Assembly (NCBI GenBank): GCA_964533045.1
Contig: CAZHKT010000007.1
Coordinates: forward strand, 1-49,821
Origin: JACQNR01 sp964533045
GTDB taxonomy: Bacteria > Acidobacteriota > Terriglobia > UBA7540
DNA length: 49,821 nucleotides
Direction of reading: 5' to 3'
Part shown: positions 27,511 to 36,305 of the stretch, piece by piece
How positions within the stretch are numbered: position 1 is the stretch's first letter
Layout of the letters: every line of letters begins with the position of its first letter
Position numbers and translations under genes: made by a program
The notes under the pieces: model-generated
Database searches by the model: none
The model's input: only the letters and a program-made list of their open reading frames with translations
Told to the model about the DNA's origin: nothing

Positions 27511-29214
27511 CTACTTCACGAAAGGTTTACTCGAGAGAATCTTCCCGCCTTCCTCGACGGAGTAAGTGAAGTTGGCCTTGAGGTTTCGCAGGACGTCTTT
27601 CTGCCCGCTGGGCCAGGTGATTTCGACGCTGTCGGCCAGCAGCGCTCTGCCCAAACCAAATGTGACGGTTAGTTCGCTCTGCGAGCAGTAGCTGGAGCCG
27701 GACCGGACCATCTGCCAGCCCGAGCCGCGGGCCGATTGCACTTTGATCGTCGCCCCGATGCCGTTGCGGTTGGAGCGTGTGCCCACCGTCTTGATTCGGA
27801 TGGCGTTCAGGCTGGTTCCCGTTGCGTTGCGAAAGAGATAGGCCGGGCCGCCGTTGGTGACCAGCGCGATGTCGGGCCGGCCGTCGTTGTCGATATCAGC
27901 GTGGGCGGCGCCACGCGCCACCAGCTTCGCGGTGAATCCGAGTTTCTTCCCGACGTCCTCGAATCTCGCTCCTCCCAGGTTGCGGAACAGGTGGGGCGTT
28001 TGAGCGAAGGTGACCTGGGGCTGGATGCGGGCGATCTCCGGCTCGATGTGGCCGTTGGCGACAAAGATATCTTCCAGGCCGTCCAGGTCGTAATCAAAGA
28101 AGAACAGACCGAAGGTCAGCGACAGCAGCGAGGCGCGGCCGATCGACGAGGACGGAGCAATATCAATGAAGAAGCGGTTTCCTTCGTTGTGATACAGTCC
28201 CAGCATCTGATTGGAGAAGTTGCCGATGGCGAGCGACGGGAAGCCGGAGTGGTCGAAGTCGGCGACGTCAATACCCATGGCGCCGCGCGCGATGCCGTCC
28301 TCGCTGAAGGCGATGCCGGCCTGAATGCCCTGCTCGGTAAAGGTCCCGTTGCGGTTGTTGCGATAGAGCTTGTTGCGCTCGGTGTCGTTGGCTACGGCCA
28401 GGTCGAGCCAGCCGTCATTATCGTAGTCAATGAGGGCCACACCCAGCGCTTTCGAGGTGGGGTCGAAGATTCCCGACTTCTGCGTCACGTCCTCGAAGCG
28501 GCCGCCTCCCAGATTGTGAAAAAGGCGGCAAGTGTCGCCCGGGTAGGCTTCCGGGGTACAGTAGGATTTGTTCCGGCCATCCAGCGTGCAGTAAAGATCG
28601 CCCTTCTCGGTCCACTTGACGTAGTTGGTGACGAAGAGGTCGAGCTTGCCGTCCTTGTCGTAGTCAAACCACGCGGCGCTGGCGCCGTAGCCGGGATTGT
28701 TCGTCCCCGAGGCTTTTGTGACATCGCGGAACGTGCCGTTCTGCTCGTTGTGGAAGAGGCGCGATTCGTTGAGTGCCGTGATATAAATATCGTCCCAGCC
28801 GTCGTTGTCGTAATCGCCCACCGCCGCGCCCATCCCGTAGATCTCAATCGCCAGGCCGGCCCTGGCCGTGACGTCGGTGAAGTTCCCCTTTCCGTCGTTG
28901 CGGTAGAGCTTCAAGGTGGTACGTTTCGCCTTGTGGCCCGGGAAGTCCGCGCCATTTACCAGCAGCAGGTCCGGCGTGCCGTCCCGGTCGTAATCCACGA
29001 AGGCGCAGCCGGGCCCCATGGTTTCCGGCAGGTAGCGCTTGCCAAACGCGCCGGTGTTGTGAACGAAATTGATGCCGGCTTGCCGCGCCACATTGACGAA
29101 GCCCCCCACCGGGGCGGGCGCCTTCCGGGCCGCGCCCGGTCCCTGAGCATGGGCCTGACTGGCGAAAACTGCGAAAAGAATGAGGGGAAGTGTCAGTTTG
29201 CGGGTCTGTGTCAC
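27511..29214 (-). CDS. CRTAC1-like FG-GAP/ASPIC-UnbV protein
   Basis: The exported protein has 567 residues (signal peptide LTLPLILFAVFASQAHAQ). The body is a run of FG-GAP/VCBS calcium-loop repeats, each with D-x-D-x-D-G (DYDRDGTPDLLLVNG, DYDNDGWDDIYIT, DYDKDGKLDLFVTN, DYDNDGWLDLAVAN, DYDLDGLEDIFVANG, DIDNDGRPDIALVTNGG), forming a beta-propeller. It ends in an ASPIC/UnbV domain (about 480-560, with VTFGLGRALLADSVEITWPSG). It starts at GTG 29214, overlapping the stop of the cytochrome gene by 4 bases (GTGA), so translation is probably coupled. Pairing with a multiheme/TPR protein is recurrent in Acidobacteriota and suggests a joint envelope complex. Confidence 0.9.
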   Translation of the reverse strand: MTQTRKLTLPLILFAVFASQAHAQGPGAARKAPAPVGGFVNVARQAGINFVHNTGAFGKRYLPETMGPGCAFVDYDRDGTPDLLLVNGADFPGHKAKRTTLKLYRNDGKGNFTDVTARAGLAIEIYGMGAAVGDYDNDGWDDIYITALNESRLFHNEQNGTFRDVTKASGTNNPGYGASAAWFDYDKDGKLDLFVTNYVKWTEKGDLYCTLDGRNKSYCTPEAYPGDTCRLFHNLGGGRFEDVTQKSGIFDPTSKALGVALIDYDNDGWLDLAVANDTERNKLYRNNRNGTFTEQGIQAGIAFSEDGIARGAMGIDVADFDHSGFPSLAIGNFSNQMLGLYHNEGNRFFIDIAPSSSIGRASLLSLTFGLFFFDYDLDGLEDIFVANGHIEPEIARIQPQVTFAQTPHLFRNLGGARFEDVGKKLGFTAKLVARGAAHADIDNDGRPDIALVTNGGPAYLFRNATGTSLNAIRIKTVGTRSNRNGIGATIKVQSARGSGWQMVRSGSSYCSQSELTVTFGLGRALLADSVEITWPSGQKDVLRNLKANFTYSVEEGGKILSSKPFVK

Positions 29215-32200
29215 CGGCTTACTTGGTCTCCGTGATTCAGAATGATCTGGGCCTGAGCCCCTTCACCTGGTCCTCCTGCGGTGGACCACCCACTCCTGGC
29301 CGGGGAGGGCTGGCCGGGCTTGCTGGCACCGGCGTAGGGCGGACTGCCTCCTGCCCTCTGCTTCCTGCCTTCCGGTGGCGCCAGCGCGACCGAGCTGTGC
29401 TCGTGAATCGGTTGCGCCTCGTTGTTATCGTGCGGGCTCTTCAGTTTGTAGGGACCGGTGATGGCGCGCGAGGATTCGTCGGCTTTGAAGCGCAGGTAAA
29501 GTTTCTCCTCGCGCGCCGCCAGCGCCTCGTTGTTCAGTCCGCGGTAGCAGAGCATCAGGTTGTAGTGCGCTTCCAGGTCTTCGGGATCGACCGCGAGGGT
29601 CTTTTCGAACTCCGCCACGGCCTCTTGGTACCTGCGCTGGAGGAAGAGCATACGACCCATCTGATTGCGCACCACGCGGTCGCGCGGATACAAGGCGGAG
29701 GCCCGTGCGAAGCTTTCGTAAGCCTCGGCGTATTTGCCGTCGGCCTTGAGCGCGAGCCCGGTGAAATAATGGGCGCTGGCCAGCCTGGGATTCAGTTCCA
29801 GCGCCCTCGCCAGATACGGCTTGGCGGCCTCGGTATTACCCTCCATGACCTTGGCGCGCGCCACATTCACCCAGCCGTCCGCGTAGGTGGGTTCGAGTTC
29901 GATCACTTTTTCGAAGGCGCGCCCCGCGCCCTTCAGGTCGCCTTGCAGAAGCAGCCCGATGCCGTAATCGTTCCAGCGCTCACGGTCTTTGACGTCCAGC
30001 GCCAGGTTTTCCTCAAAGGGCGGTGCGTCCTTGCCTCCTACCGGGAGGGTCTGAGTTGCTTCGGCGATGGTGATAATGGGGACGTTGGGAATCTCTTTGA
30101 GCTTGGCCGACACCCTGGAGAGGTCGCCGGTGAAGATCCAGCGGCGGCTGTCGTGGTGCTGATCCACGGTGCCGGTGGTATCGGTGGGATCGACGACTCC
30201 CGCGAAGGCCCACTGGGTGTTCCACCAGGAGAACTTGCGGTAATTCAGCTTGGCGGTAAAGGTAATCTGATCGCCGCAATCGTCGGGGATCTTGACGCGG
30301 AAGTGGGCGGTGTCGGCGGCGCCCGGCGGAATCAGCCGTGCGTACATGACGGCGCGGGTGGACCAGGCGTTGCGCTTGTTGATGGGATTGCCGTGGCCGT
30401 CGAGCTGGAGCGAGCGGTAGAAATGCGCGCCGGGCTCGACCGGGCCGCGCCCGTCGTCTTCCACTTTGCCGCTCCAGTAGATGATGCGGCCCTGATTGTC
30501 CTTCGCCTGAAGTTCCAGCCAGACGTCGAAGGCGTCCACCGTGCCGCCCGGGAAGAAATGTCCCACGCGCCGCGTGCGGACGACCACTTCGACGCGCATG
30601 GTGTCGCCGCGGCGGACCCGCGCCGGAACGCGTCCCAGGGGAGCGATCAGCTTCGCAGGTTCCAGACCGATCACGCCGCCCGCGCCCATGCCCGACGATG
30701 ACTCCTCGCCCACCGCAAAGGTGCTGGCCAGTTGCGGCCCCTCGCCCGGGCGCAGCACATGCTCGGGCAATTCGCCCTCCGGCGATTCCGCCAGACCAAA
30801 GATATCCACCGTCAGCGCGCCCTTCAGAAATTTCTCCACCTCCGCGATCTGCGGGTGATCGCCATAGGAGGCGGGCACGGCCGTGTTGGCGGCGGCAAAG
30901 CGGTGCGAATGAACTTTGCCGTTGATATTTCCGAAGTCGTTGGACGGCACCAGCGGCATGTGGCAGTCGGAGCAGTTCTGCGGCTTGGGCGGATAGTAGA
31001 ACGAGCGCGCGCCTTGGCCGGAGACGCCGCTCGCCTGCCAGTTGTCGTAGTCGTTGAAACCGCGCAGCCAGCGGTAATGATTCACCGGCACGTCGAGATG
31101 CACCTTGTGGCAGGTGGAGCAGAACTCGCTCACCTTGTCGTCATCCTTATGGAAAGGCTTCAGGAAGGCGTTGCGGTGCGGCTTGGGATTCAGCTTCAGG
31201 ATGTAGTCGTGCACGCTGACGAGCAGCGGGTTCTTGCTCGCCGCTAGGTCGTCGAGCGGCGGGAAATCCAGCACGAAGCCGCCCTGGCCCATGGTATCGC
31301 GAACGTGCACGATGGAGTGGCATGACATGCAGCCCAGGCCGTTCTGCGCCTCGGGCGTATGCACTAGCTCGCGGATATGCTGCTTCTGCATCTTTCCCGC
31401 GACGATGAGCGCATGATCGTGGCAGCCGCCGCACCACAGCGAAGGCTTGATGCCGATGGTGTCCTGCATGTACTCGATGGACTTTCGGTACCACTGGTTG
31501 TTGAACGAGGCCATGTGGTGCATCGAGCTCGCCCACTGGTTGTAAATGTCCTCGTGGCACTTCTTGCACGACTCGGAATCCATGAAGAACTGCGAGGTGA
31601 TGGGCTTCCCGTCTGTGGTGGTGAGGGAGCTGGGAAACATGAAGCTGTCCACCCCGCCACCCTCTTCTTCCATGCTCAACGGGGGGGTCTTGGGATTTTG
31701 AATCAGGAAGCGCGGATCGGGCCGCAGTGTCTGGTATCCCGCGGCGACTCCATAGAATACCAGCGAGCCCAGCGCTACCGCCGTGCTCCAGCGCCATGCG
31801 GAGCGCTCGAAAGTCGAAACTGGAAACTGGAAACTGGCCGAACCTCGAAATTCGCATTTCGAATTTGCGTTTGTGATTCGCGACCGCCATGCCATCAGAA
31901 GGGCCGCCAGTCCCAGGATGGCCAGTGACACATGCGCATAGAGTGCCCAGCTATTGGGCCGAGTCATCCCTTCGATCATCAAATAGACACCGAAGGCTGC
32001 GGAGAGACCCAATAGCAAACGGGCGGCGTTACCCGCCGCGCCGGCGAGGAAGGCGCGCCGGCGGCGAAGGAAAAGATAGAACCAGACCGCGACCGCGATT
32101 CCCAGGAAGGGATGCAGCAACGCCTGGGCGACGTAAAACAGAGTGGCGTCTCCAAACGCCGCGACGTAGGCGCTGTTGATGAGCAGAAGGAGAAACAGGA

Positions 32201-32270
32201 GGAGAAGGCGCCGGCCGCTGCCCGGGACGCCAGCCGAGCTCGCGGGCTCGCTTTCCCAAGTCTTTTCCAT
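29211..32270 (-). CDS. Membrane-anchored pentaheme c-type cytochrome with TPR domain
   Basis: The protein has 1019 residues. About five membrane helices fill residues 20-180 (LLLLFLLLLINSAYVAAFGD, LLHPFLGIAVAVWFYLFL and others). A periplasmic multiheme region follows, with five CxxCH sites: CKKCH 235-239, CGGCH 280-284, CMSCH 314-318, CSTCH 384-388 and CSDCH 433-437. It recalls cytochrome c554/NapC-like heme clusters. TPR repeats occupy about 770-940 and a Pro/Gly-rich tail ends it. The start is ATG 32270 after CAGG; a frame to 32387 lacks support. The loop at about residues 130-155 and the tail contain heptamer-repeat DNA. The substrate is unknown; electron transfer at the membrane surface is inferred. 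Confidence 0.87.
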   Translation of the reverse strand: MEKTWESEPASSAGVPGSGRRLLLLFLLLLINSAYVAAFGDATLFYVAQALLHPFLGIAVAVWFYLFLRRRRAFLAGAAGNAARLLLGLSAAFGVYLMIEGMTRPNSWALYAHVSLAILGLAALLMAWRSRITNANSKCEFRGSASFQFPVSTFERSAWRWSTAVALGSLVFYGVAAGYQTLRPDPRFLIQNPKTPPLSMEEEGGGVDSFMFPSSLTTTDGKPITSQFFMDSESCKKCHEDIYNQWASSMHHMASFNNQWYRKSIEYMQDTIGIKPSLWCGGCHDHALIVAGKMQKQHIRELVHTPEAQNGLGCMSCHSIVHVRDTMGQGGFVLDFPPLDDLAASKNPLLVSVHDYILKLNPKPHRNAFLKPFHKDDDKVSEFCSTCHKVHLDVPVNHYRWLRGFNDYDNWQASGVSGQGARSFYYPPKPQNCSDCHMPLVPSNDFGNINGKVHSHRFAAANTAVPASYGDHPQIAEVEKFLKGALTVDIFGLAESPEGELPEHVLRPGEGPQLASTFAVGEESSSGMGAGGVIGLEPAKLIAPLGRVPARVRRGDTMRVEVVVRTRRVGHFFPGGTVDAFDVWLELQAKDNQGRIIYWSGKVEDDGRGPVEPGAHFYRSLQLDGHGNPINKRNAWSTRAVMYARLIPPGAADTAHFRVKIPDDCGDQITFTAKLNYRKFSWWNTQWAFAGVVDPTDTTGTVDQHHDSRRWIFTGDLSRVSAKLKEIPNVPIITIAEATQTLPVGGKDAPPFEENLALDVKDRERWNDYGIGLLLQGDLKGAGRAFEKVIELEPTYADGWVNVARAKVMEGNTEAAKPYLARALELNPRLASAHYFTGLALKADGKYAEAYESFARASALYPRDRVVRNQMGRMLFLQRRYQEAVAEFEKTLAVDPEDLEAHYNLMLCYRGLNNEALAAREEKLYLRFKADESSRAITGPYKLKSPHDNNEAQPIHEHSSVALAPPEGRKQRAGGSPPYAGASKPGQPSPARSGWSTAGGPGEGAQAQIILNHGDQVSR
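31810..31875. repeat. Heptamer repeat inside cytochrome gene
   Basis: AAACTGG words repeat at 31817-31837, followed by related A/T-rich words (TTCGCATTTCGAATTTGCG). They encode the loop SKCEFRGSASFQFPVSTF between membrane helices. Confidence 0.7.
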
Positions 32271-32676
32271 TTGAGCTAACCTGAAAGAGTGAGGGTGTTG
32301 CCCGGATACTTCCTGGTATTCGCGTGGGGGGAGGACCATTTGCTGCCGCGCGACGCAACCCCCTGCGCGCAACGCGGCCCCCTTCACCCCTCAGCCCTGA
32401 CCGATCTGGAACACCCTCTACAGGATGGCGGACCGCTGCCCCAGCGTCAATGATGGAAAGATATTAGAGGTGCGATTCCAACATATTACCCCTCCCGGCG
32501 GGCGCACCCCGGGACGGGAGAAATCACGCCGGGCGAACGGGTGGAAGGTTTACAGATTGGGGTCCGTTCGCAGGGCCGTTTCATCATCCGTTTTGGGTAT
32601 CTCCGTCGGAAACTTGAGCGTTGATTTCCTTGGGGTCAATTGCGACAATCGGAAACCAAGGTCATGGAGGGATTGA
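32271..32676. promoter_or_regulatory. Divergent intergenic region with promoter of the first aldo/keto reductase
   Basis: This is a 406-bp spacer between divergent genes. TTGATT (32621-32626), 17 bases and GACAAT (32644-32649) form a good promoter for the gene at 32677, which has GGAGGG as ribosome site. Further left the DNA is unremarkable. No ORF is convincing, and no clear promoter for the cytochrome gene is seen. Confidence 0.5.
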
Positions 32677-33633
32677 ATGGTTCATGATGAGGTGAATCGC
32701 CGCATATTTCTGAAAGGGGCGGCAGCTTCTGCCGTGGCCGCCAGCCTCCCGGGCTCGTTCGCGAGCCTTTCCGTAGCTGCGGAGAGGGCAGGCGATATGC
32801 CCACGCGCCTCCTCGGCCGCACCGGGCTGAAGGTCAGCCTCATGGCGCTCGGCGGGTTCCACTCCGGAGTGATGGAAAGCGAGGATTATGGAATTCGGCT
32901 GATTCACCGCGCCATCGAGCTGGGCGTCAATCTGATGGACAACGCCGATTGCTACCAGGGCGGCCGCACCGAAGAACGTATGGGCAAGGCCCTGGCCGGA
33001 AAGCGCGACAAAGTGATCCTCATGTCCAAGGTAGACGCGCGCGACGCGGCCGGCTCGCGCGCCACGCTGGAGCGCAGCCTGCGCAGTCTCAAGACCGATC
33101 ATCTGGACCTCTGGCAGTTCCACCAGGTTCCCAACCTGCGGGAATTGGATCAGATCTTCGGCCCGGGCGGCGCGCTCGAAACCGCGGAGAAGGCCAGGAA
33201 GGAAGGGAAGATTCGATTCATTGGCATCACCGCGCACTTCGACCCCGAGGTGCTGCTGGCGGCGGTCCGGCGCTATCCTTTCGATACCATGCAGATGCCC
33301 ATCAACGTTGTGGATCCGCATTTCAAGAGCTTCCGCAAGACGGTGGTGGATGAGGCGGTCAAGAACAACATCGGTGTCATCGCCATGAAGACCATGGGTC
33401 GCGGCAACATCACCAGCTTTGAGGTGGCCACCCCTGCCGAGGCGCTGCGCTACGTCTGGAGCCAGCCGGTGGCGACAGCGGTGGTCGGCAGCGAATGGAT
33501 CGAGATGCTGGAGCAGAACGTTCTGCTGGCCAAGACCTTCCAGCCCATGACCGGGGCCGAGCAAGCGGCCCTCCTCGAACGCACGAAGCGTCACGCCGGA
33601 CTCAACATCGAAGCCTACAAGGCCTGGGGTTAA
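32677..33633 (+). CDS. Tat-exported aldo/keto reductase (first copy)
   Basis: The protein has 318 residues with a twin-arginine leader (NRRIFLKGAAASAVAASLPG). The AKR barrel starts at MPTRLLGRTGLKVSLMALGG. The tetrad residues of the family are visible as Asp in NLMDNADCY with its Tyr, Lys in KVILMSKV and His in LDLWQFHQV. Export would place the enzyme in the periplasm already folded with its nicotinamide cofactor, which is unusual for a redox enzyme that needs NAD(P)H. A second copy follows 68 bp downstream on the same strand. The start is ATG 32677. The substrate is unknown. Confidence 0.87.
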   Translation: MVHDEVNRRIFLKGAAASAVAASLPGSFASLSVAAERAGDMPTRLLGRTGLKVSLMALGGFHSGVMESEDYGIRLIHRAIELGVNLMDNADCYQGGRTEERMGKALAGKRDKVILMSKVDARDAAGSRATLERSLRSLKTDHLDLWQFHQVPNLRELDQIFGPGGALETAEKARKEGKIRFIGITAHFDPEVLLAAVRRYPFDTMQMPINVVDPHFKSFRKTVVDEAVKNNIGVIAMKTMGRGNITSFEVATPAEALRYVWSQPVATAVVGSEWIEMLEQNVLLAKTFQPMTGAEQAALLERTKRHAGLNIEAYKAWG

Positions 33634-33701
33634 CGCTGCGGGATCGCGGGCCTGCGGCTCTCGCCATCCGTGGGCGGCGCAATTTCATCTTGGGAGCAGT
33701 C

Positions 33702-34661
33702 ATGGAGTGGCATCATCTGGATCGTCGGAATTTTCTGAAGGCGGCGGGCACTGCGGCCGCAGCCTCGGTGGCGGGCGAAGCGGGAATAGACTACGCCCGC
33801 GCCGCTGAGGTTCTGGGGCCCATCCCGACCCGCACGCTGGGCCGGACGGGTTTGAAAGTTTCGATCATCGGCCTGGGGGGCTACCATTTCGGCCAGCCGG
33901 AGAGCGAAGAGGATTCCATCCGCCTCCTGCACCGCGCGCTGGATCTGGGGATCAATTTCTACGACAACGCCGACTGCTACCAGACGGGCCGGGCCGAAGA
34001 GCGCATGGGCAAGGCGCTGGAAGGCCGCCGTAAGGACATCTATCTGATGACCAAGGTGGACCAGCGCGACGCCAAAGGTTCGCGCCTCACCCTGGAGAAA
34101 AGCCTGAAGAGCCTGCGGACCGATTATTTGGACCTCTGGCAATTCCACGGCGTTTCCAAAATGTCGGACCTCGAACAAATCTTTGGGCCCAGTGGCGCCA
34201 TGGAGACCGCGCAGAAAGCCAGGCAGGAAGGCAAGATCCGCTTTATTGGCGTGACCGGCCATTCCGACCCGGAAGTTCACCTGGCCTTCATTAAGCACTT
34301 CGATTTTGACACGGTGCAGATGCCTATCAACGTGGTGGATTTCCACTACAAGAGCTTCCGCAAGACGGTGGTGGACGAGGCCGTGAAACGCAACATCGGC
34401 GTGATCGCCATGAAGACGCTGAGCTTCGGCAACATTGTCTCCATGGGCGTGGCGAAGGCGGCCGAGGCGATGGTGTGGTCCTGGTCCCAGCCCGTCGGCG
34501 TGTTGATTTCCGGTTGCGACACGATCGAGCGGCTTAACTATAACGTCTATCTCGCCAAGACCTTCAAGCCCATGCCGGAGGCGGAGCAGGCGACGCTGCT
34601 CGAACGCGTCAAACCGTTCGCCGGGCCCGGCGTGGAACACCACAAGGGCTGGACCGCGTAG
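33702..34661 (+). CDS. Tat-exported aldo/keto reductase (second copy)
   Basis: The 319-residue paralogue of the preceding gene shares long words such as DNADCYQ, LDLWQFH, GKIRFIG, MPINVVD and KSFRKTVVDEAVK. The leader is DRRNFLKAAGTAAAASVAG, a Tat signal. The AKR core starts at IPTRTLGRTGLKVSIIGLGG, and Asp, Tyr, Lys (YLMTKVD) and His (QFHGV) of the catalytic set are present. ATG 33702 was chosen because the Tat motif follows at once and GGGAG precedes it; the longer frame overlaps the first gene and is not needed. The pair arose by tandem duplication and is probably one operon. Confidence 0.87.
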   Translation: MEWHHLDRRNFLKAAGTAAAASVAGEAGIDYARAAEVLGPIPTRTLGRTGLKVSIIGLGGYHFGQPESEEDSIRLLHRALDLGINFYDNADCYQTGRAEERMGKALEGRRKDIYLMTKVDQRDAKGSRLTLEKSLKSLRTDYLDLWQFHGVSKMSDLEQIFGPSGAMETAQKARQEGKIRFIGVTGHSDPEVHLAFIKHFDFDTVQMPINVVDFHYKSFRKTVVDEAVKRNIGVIAMKTLSFGNIVSMGVAKAAEAMVWSWSQPVGVLISGCDTIERLNYNVYLAKTFKPMPEAEQATLLERVKPFAGPGVEHHKGWTA

Positions 34662-34772
34662 CCCCCGGGTGCGGCGGCGTCCTCACCGCCGCCCGGCGAC
34701 CCCAGATGAGACCGGATCGAACGCGGCTCGCAGACCTGCCCTACAATGGGAGGGCAGAGCCCTCCCCCTAGG

Positions 34773-35462
34773 ATGAGACCCCGCTTCCCACCCCGCTGGA
34801 ACCTCTCGCCCCGCGAGGCGATGCGCGAGCAGGATCGCCTGCGCGACCGCGTCGTCGAGAAAGACCAGTTTGGCGATATCCGATTCGTGGCCGGCGCCGA
34901 CCTGGCCTTTGATCCGGAAACCGAAACCGCCTTCGCCGGCGTGATCGTCTACCGCTTCCCCCAGCTTCAAGAAGTCGAGCGGCGCAGCGCCCGGTTCAAA
35001 CTTCGCTTCCCCTACGTCCCCGGCCTGCTCTCCTTTCGGGAAGGCCCGGCGCTCGCGGCCGCCTTCGCGCGCCTGCGCCATGAGCCGGACGTGATCCTCA
35101 TCGACGGCCACGGCCGCGCGCATCCTCGCCGATTCGGAATCGCCTGCCACATGGGGGTCTTATTCGATGTGCCCTCCATCGGCTGCGCGAAATCGCTGCT
35201 GGTGGGCAGTTTCAAGGAGCCCGGCGTCAAGGCCGGCTCCACCGCGCCGCTCTGGCACGAAGGCGAACTCGTCGGCGAAGTCCTGCGCACGCGTGACCGC
35301 GTCAAACCGATCTTTGTTACGGTCGGGCACCGCCTGTCCCTTGCCACCGCGGTCGAAATCGTCCAGTGCTGCTGCGACGGTTTCCGCATCCCCCAACCCA
35401 CGCGCGAGGCGGATCACTTCGTCGGGGCATTGCGGCGCGAATTCCAACGCAGAGGATCGTAG
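34773..35462 (+). CDS. nfi: Endonuclease V
   Basis: The protein has 229 residues. The enzyme nicks DNA (or RNA) one base 3' of deoxyinosine and acts in deamination repair. Family motifs are in order: FVAGADLAF with the first metal-binding Asp (about residue 42), FPYVPGLLSFREGPAL, VILIDGHGRAHPRRFGIACHMG (second Asp) and GCAKSLLVG. The N-terminus RWNLSPREAMREQDRLRDRV is the usual Endo V opening. ATG 34773 is preferred although its ribosome site is weak; ATG 34746 is the alternative. It lies upstream of pyrR on the same strand, separated by a repeat-bearing spacer. Confidence 0.9.
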   Translation: MRPRFPPRWNLSPREAMREQDRLRDRVVEKDQFGDIRFVAGADLAFDPETETAFAGVIVYRFPQLQEVERRSARFKLRFPYVPGLLSFREGPALAAAFARLRHEPDVILIDGHGRAHPRRFGIACHMGVLFDVPSIGCAKSLLVGSFKEPGVKAGSTAPLWHEGELVGEVLRTRDRVKPIFVTVGHRLSLATAVEIVQCCCDGFRIPQPTREADHFVGALRREFQRRGS

Positions 35463-35591
35463 CGTCGGCCTTCAGGCCGATAGGATGCCGGGCTGAGGCT
35501 CGAAGCGCCGGCGTTTCGCCTGGGGGACCATGCGCTCAGGATGCGCGTGCCGCAGGCGGCGCCGCTCCAGGGAATGCTATAATGACGAGTC

Positions 35592-36170
35592 ATGAAGAAG
35601 TCCAGGAGCGCCGTGGGGGTGGCGGCGGGATACCGCGAGAAGTCGCAGCTAATGTCTGCCTCCGAAATTGAACGGACGCTGGTGCGCCTGGCGCATGAGA
35701 TCGTCGAGCGCAACAACGGCGTCGAAGGTCTGGTGCTGATCGGCGTGCAGCGCCGCGGCCTGCCGATTGCCGAACGACTGGCGGCGGGCATCGAGGGCAT
35801 CGAAAAGGTCAAACCGCCTGTAGGCTCGGTGGATATCACATCGCACCGCGACGACCGCAAACACAGTGGTTCCCCTCCTCCTGCCGCGCAGACTGCGATT
35901 CCTTTCAGCATTCAGGATAAGACAGTGGTGCTGGTGGACGACGTCCTTTTCACCGGCCGCTCCACGCGCGCTGCGCTCGACGCATTGGTTGACAACGGCC
36001 GCCCGCGCCGCGTCGAGCTCTGCGTGCTGATTGACCGGGGGCATCGCGAGTTGCCGATTCAGGCCAACTACGTGGGCCGCGTGGTGCAGACCACGGACAA
36101 GGAAATCGTCGAAGTGCACGTGCACGAAGTTGACAAGGAAGATCGCGTCGTACTTTGTGAAAAAGCCTGA
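35592..36170 (+). CDS. pyrR: PyrR: pyrimidine operon regulator / uracil phosphoribosyltransferase
   Basis: The protein has 192 residues. PyrR binds pyr mRNA in a UMP-dependent way to control attenuation and can convert uracil plus PRPP to UMP. The PRPP loop VVLVDDVLFTGRSTRAALDAL is intact. Also present are LTRIAHEI-like LVRLAHEIVERNNG, LVLIGVQRRGLPIAERLA and VGSVDITSHRDD, and the end LPIQANYVGRVVQTT. The start ATG 35592 keeps the usual N-terminal helix. No pyrB or pyrC follows, so the regulator is separated from its usual operon within this window; the downstream DNA is palindromic repeat. Confidence 0.9.
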   Translation: MKKSRSAVGVAAGYREKSQLMSASEIERTLVRLAHEIVERNNGVEGLVLIGVQRRGLPIAERLAAGIEGIEKVKPPVGSVDITSHRDDRKHSGSPPPAAQTAIPFSIQDKTVVLVDDVLFTGRSTRAALDALVDNGRPRRVELCVLIDRGHRELPIQANYVGRVVQTTDKEIVEVHVHEVDKEDRVVLCEKA

Positions 36171-36179
36171 GCCAGCCGG

Positions 36180-36246
36180 GTAGCGGCGGCCTTCAGGCCG
36201 CCATCTTTGAGCGGACGGCGTAGCGGCAGCCTTCAGGCCGCCATCC
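36180..36246. repeat. Two palindromic repeats
   Basis: GCGGCGGCCTTCAGGCCGCC at about 36184-36203 and GCGGCAGCCTTCAGGCCGCC at about 36224-36243 are tandem copies of the dispersed hairpin between pyrR and the next gene. Confidence 0.85.
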
Positions 36247-36305
36247 GGATATGGCGGCTAAGGCGGGCCGAAGGGCGCTTCTACGAGCGTTGCGGAGGAG
36301 GCCGT

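Noticed and set aside
33495..33702. Longer N-terminus for the second aldo/keto reductase
   Set aside because: It would overlap the first reductase gene and push the Tat motif inside the protein; ATG 33702 has a ribosome site and puts the motif at the end.
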